A stretch of DNA of 15,515 bases from Dehalococcoidia bacterium UBA2158 (GTDB taxonomy: Bacteria > Chloroflexota > Dehalococcoidia > Lucifugimonadales > UBA3495). The stretch spans positions 853 to 16,367 of the forward strand of contig DCWQ01000037.1 in the NCBI GenBank assembly GCA_002328185.1. The letters are read 5' to 3'. A program made the translations under genes and the position numbers. Below the pieces are notes generated by a model. The model was not told where the DNA came from and did no database searches. It was given only the letters and a program-made list of their open reading frames with translations. Positions 14,472 through 15,515 of this stretch are shown piece after piece (within the stretch, counting starts at the first letter, position 1; each line of letters opens with the position of its first letter).

Positions 14472-14553
14472 TAACAAAGTAGTTTTCTGCCTGGATTACT
14501 TAGTCAATTTTAGATAAATATCAGTCCAAATAACAATATCTGGAGGCTATACG

Positions 14554-15120
14554 GTGAGGAAATCACTCTTGATTCTATCTGCGATTTTGAGCATAGTCAT
14601 GCTCTTGGCTATCGCCTGTGGTAGCGACGAAGCTGATCCCAATGCCACGGCAACTGCGGCTCCTCCGGCCACGGTCCCCGTTGGCGACCGGGCGACCGAG
14701 CCGCCCCCGCGGCCGACATCAGTCCCCGCCACCAGCGCTCCTTCGCAGGGCGGCGGAGCGGCCGCGTTGGTCATTGACGTCAACGGCGACGCTCTACAGT
14801 TTGACCTCGACTCCCTGACCGCCACGGAGGGTTCGGATGTCGTGGTGACCTTCAACAACTCCTCCAGCGTCAACTCACATAACTGGGCGTTGGTTGAGGC
14901 GGGCACCAAGGACGCCGTGGCCACCGACGGTCTCGCCGCCGGCCAAGATAACCATTGGCTGCCGGTGAACGACTCCCGGGTGGTTGGCTCAACTATCGTC
15001 CTCGGGCCAGGCGAGAGCGCAGATGCCACTTTCACGGCCCCTGCAGCGGGAACCTACCAGTTCGTCTGCACCTTCCCCGGCCACAACTTCACCATGTTCG
15101 GTGAATTCACGGTCAATTAA
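14554..15120 (+). CDS. Azurin/plastocyanin-like type I copper lipoprotein
   Basis: The product is 188 aa. A short basic start, a hydrophobic stretch (4-20) and the lipobox LAIAC give lipidation at C22, so the mature protein sits on the outer face of a membrane. Residues ~25-68 are a Pro/Ala/Thr linker, and residues ~70-188 form a cupredoxin. Copper ligands are visible: H109 in SHNW, then C172, H177 and M181 in FVCTFPGHNFTMFG. The C-x4-H-x3-M spacing is that of azurin. It probably carries single electrons between membrane respiratory complexes and a terminal acceptor. Partners are not encoded here. Start: GTG at 14554 with GGAGG seven bases upstream. It has its own promoter and a perfect terminator at 15145, so it is a single-gene unit, divergent from the HypE-like gene. 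Confidence 0.95.
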   Translation: MRKSLLILSAILSIVMLLAIACGSDEADPNATATAAPPATVPVGDRATEPPPRPTSVPATSAPSQGGGAAALVIDVNGDALQFDLDSLTATEGSDVVVTFNNSSSVNSHNWALVEAGTKDAVATDGLAAGQDNHWLPVNDSRVVGSTIVLGPGESADATFTAPAAGTYQFVCTFPGHNFTMFGEFTVN

Positions 15121-15144
15121 GTTACAGGACCAACGTCTGATGCC

Positions 15145-15180
15145 AAGACCGGCCCTTCCATATATGGAAGGGCCGGTCTT
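15145..15180 (+). terminator. Intrinsic terminator after the cupredoxin gene (36-bp perfect palindrome)
   Basis: Positions 15145-15180 are a perfect palindrome with a GC-rich stem (GACCGGCCCTTCC and its complement) around CATATATG, followed by TTTTTC on the plus strand. It starts 24 bp after the stop codon. Confidence 0.93.
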
Positions 15181-15274
15181 TTTCGTGGGAGGCACGTTCG
15201 GGCTCCCGAAGATGAAGCTAGGTCTGTGCAATGGTAACGGAGCCCCATCCCAACCTGCCCGCTTGCCAAGAGGA

Positions 15275-15342
15275 AGGGGCTTACTCCCTATCCCGTCCTT
15301 TCGCTGACGGAGGCGAGGGTTGGGGCGAGGGAGTAAGCCCCT
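15275..15342. repeat. 15-bp inverted repeat in a G/C-skewed element
   Basis: AGGGGCTTACTCCCT (15275-15289) is the exact reverse complement of AGGGAGTAAGCCCCT (15328-15342), with a 38-bp loop. The flanks extend the symmetry loosely: CCCCATCCCAACC near 15243 against GAGGGTTGGGGCGAG near 15314. It resembles the widespread CCCTCACCCCAACCCTCTCCC-type intergenic repeats known from many environmental genomes (from memory). No coding content. Confidence 0.65.
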
Positions 15343-15396
15343 GTTTCGCTGGACAACTATCAGCGTCTTTTTCACGACTGTTATCCCTGCCCGTGA

Positions 15397-15426
15397 TTTA
15401 CAACCGATGCCTGGGTTTGGTAGCAT
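15397..15426 (+). promoter_or_regulatory. Possible promoter of tRNA-Glu
   Basis: TTTACA (15397-15402, five of six) and TAGCAT (15421-15426, four of six) are 18 bp apart. Transcription would start about 43 bases before the tRNA 5' end at 15476. Confidence 0.45.
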
Positions 15427-15475
15427 GATTCAGCTGGACTTATTCGTGGGCCGAAGGGTTCGGCGCATGATGTGT

Positions 15476-15515
15476 GGGGCGTTCGTCTAGCGGCCCAGGA
15501 CACCGCCCTCTCAAG
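15476..15515 (+). tRNA. tRNA-Glu(CTC), 5' part only (cut by window end)
   Basis: The first 40 nt of a tRNA are present: acceptor strand GGGGCGT (15476-15482), linker TC, D-arm GTCT...AGGAC, A26 at 15502, anticodon stem CCGCC (15503-15507) and loop CTCTCAA with anticodon CTC at 15510-15512. The TCGTCTAG...AGGACACCGCC run is the characteristic bacterial tRNA-Glu sequence. CTC reads GAG codons. The T arm and 3' acceptor lie beyond the window, so pairing of the acceptor cannot be checked. Confidence 0.92.

Larger units (their letters stand above)
15121..15475. other. Non-coding gap between the cupredoxin gene and tRNA-Glu
   Basis: This 355-bp stretch holds the 36-bp terminator palindrome, a 15-bp inverted repeat with C/G-rich flanks (15275-15342) and a likely tRNA promoter (15397-15426). 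No open frame here has a ribosome-binding site or recognisable protein. Confidence 0.6.

Noticed and set aside
1..15515. CRISPR array, insertion sequence or transposase
   Set aside because: No regularly spaced repeat-spacer series and no transposase or integrase motifs were seen in any plausible coding frame.

Overview
The window is high-GC bacterial DNA with compact genes, clear Shine-Dalgarno sites and strong intrinsic terminators. No phylogenetic marker gene is present. The mix of a CHAT/NTPase/TPR giant protein, acetolactate-synthase-like paralogues, a formamidase-family amidase, a DedA protein and an azurin-like lipoprotein recalls uncultured Chloroflexota (for example the SAR202 group). 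That assignment is an inference from gene content and style, not something the sequence proves.

Layout. (1) 1-3569, minus: most of a very large STAND-type protein in the order CHAT-like domain, P-loop NTPase, TPR repeats. It begins at a TTG codon and runs off the left edge. (2) 3570-3904: a non-coding gap with a 23-bp inverted repeat. (3) 3905-6881, minus: a tight two-gene operon encoding a thiamine-diphosphate (ThDP) enzyme and, 4 bp downstream, a B12-binding/radical-SAM-fold protein with no iron-sulfur cysteine motif. (4) 7151-9974, plus: a divergent two-gene operon encoding a second ThDP enzyme and a formamidase/acetamidase-family protein. The two operons share a 269-bp control region holding mirror-image promoters with identical -35 and -10 hexamers, plus a 3 x 9-bp tandem repeat. 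(5) 10112-10151: a 40-bp perfect palindrome that can terminate transcription from both sides, followed by a small minus-strand helix-turn-helix gene with its own promoter. (6) 10637-12378, plus: a DedA-family membrane protein and a threonine/serine dehydratase-like PLP enzyme. (7) 12580-13212, plus: an unrecognised protein with a low-complexity linker and a possible winged-helix C-terminus. It converges on a HypE/AIR-synthase-like protein (13261-14277, minus). (8) 14554-15120, plus: an azurin-like cupredoxin lipoprotein with a perfect-palindrome terminator, then a repeat-bearing gap and the first 40 nt of tRNA-Glu(CTC) at the right edge.

The most coherent unit is 3905-9974. Two ThDP lyase/decarboxylase-type enzymes face each other across a shared regulatory region. 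One is followed by a radical-SAM-fold protein that has probably lost its chemistry, the other by an amide hydrolase. The likely theme is co-regulated breakdown of a small 2-keto or amide compound, but the substrate cannot be read from the sequence. The second notable item is the large CHAT protein, whose protease-like domain lacks both expected catalytic residues while its NTPase and TPR regions look intact.
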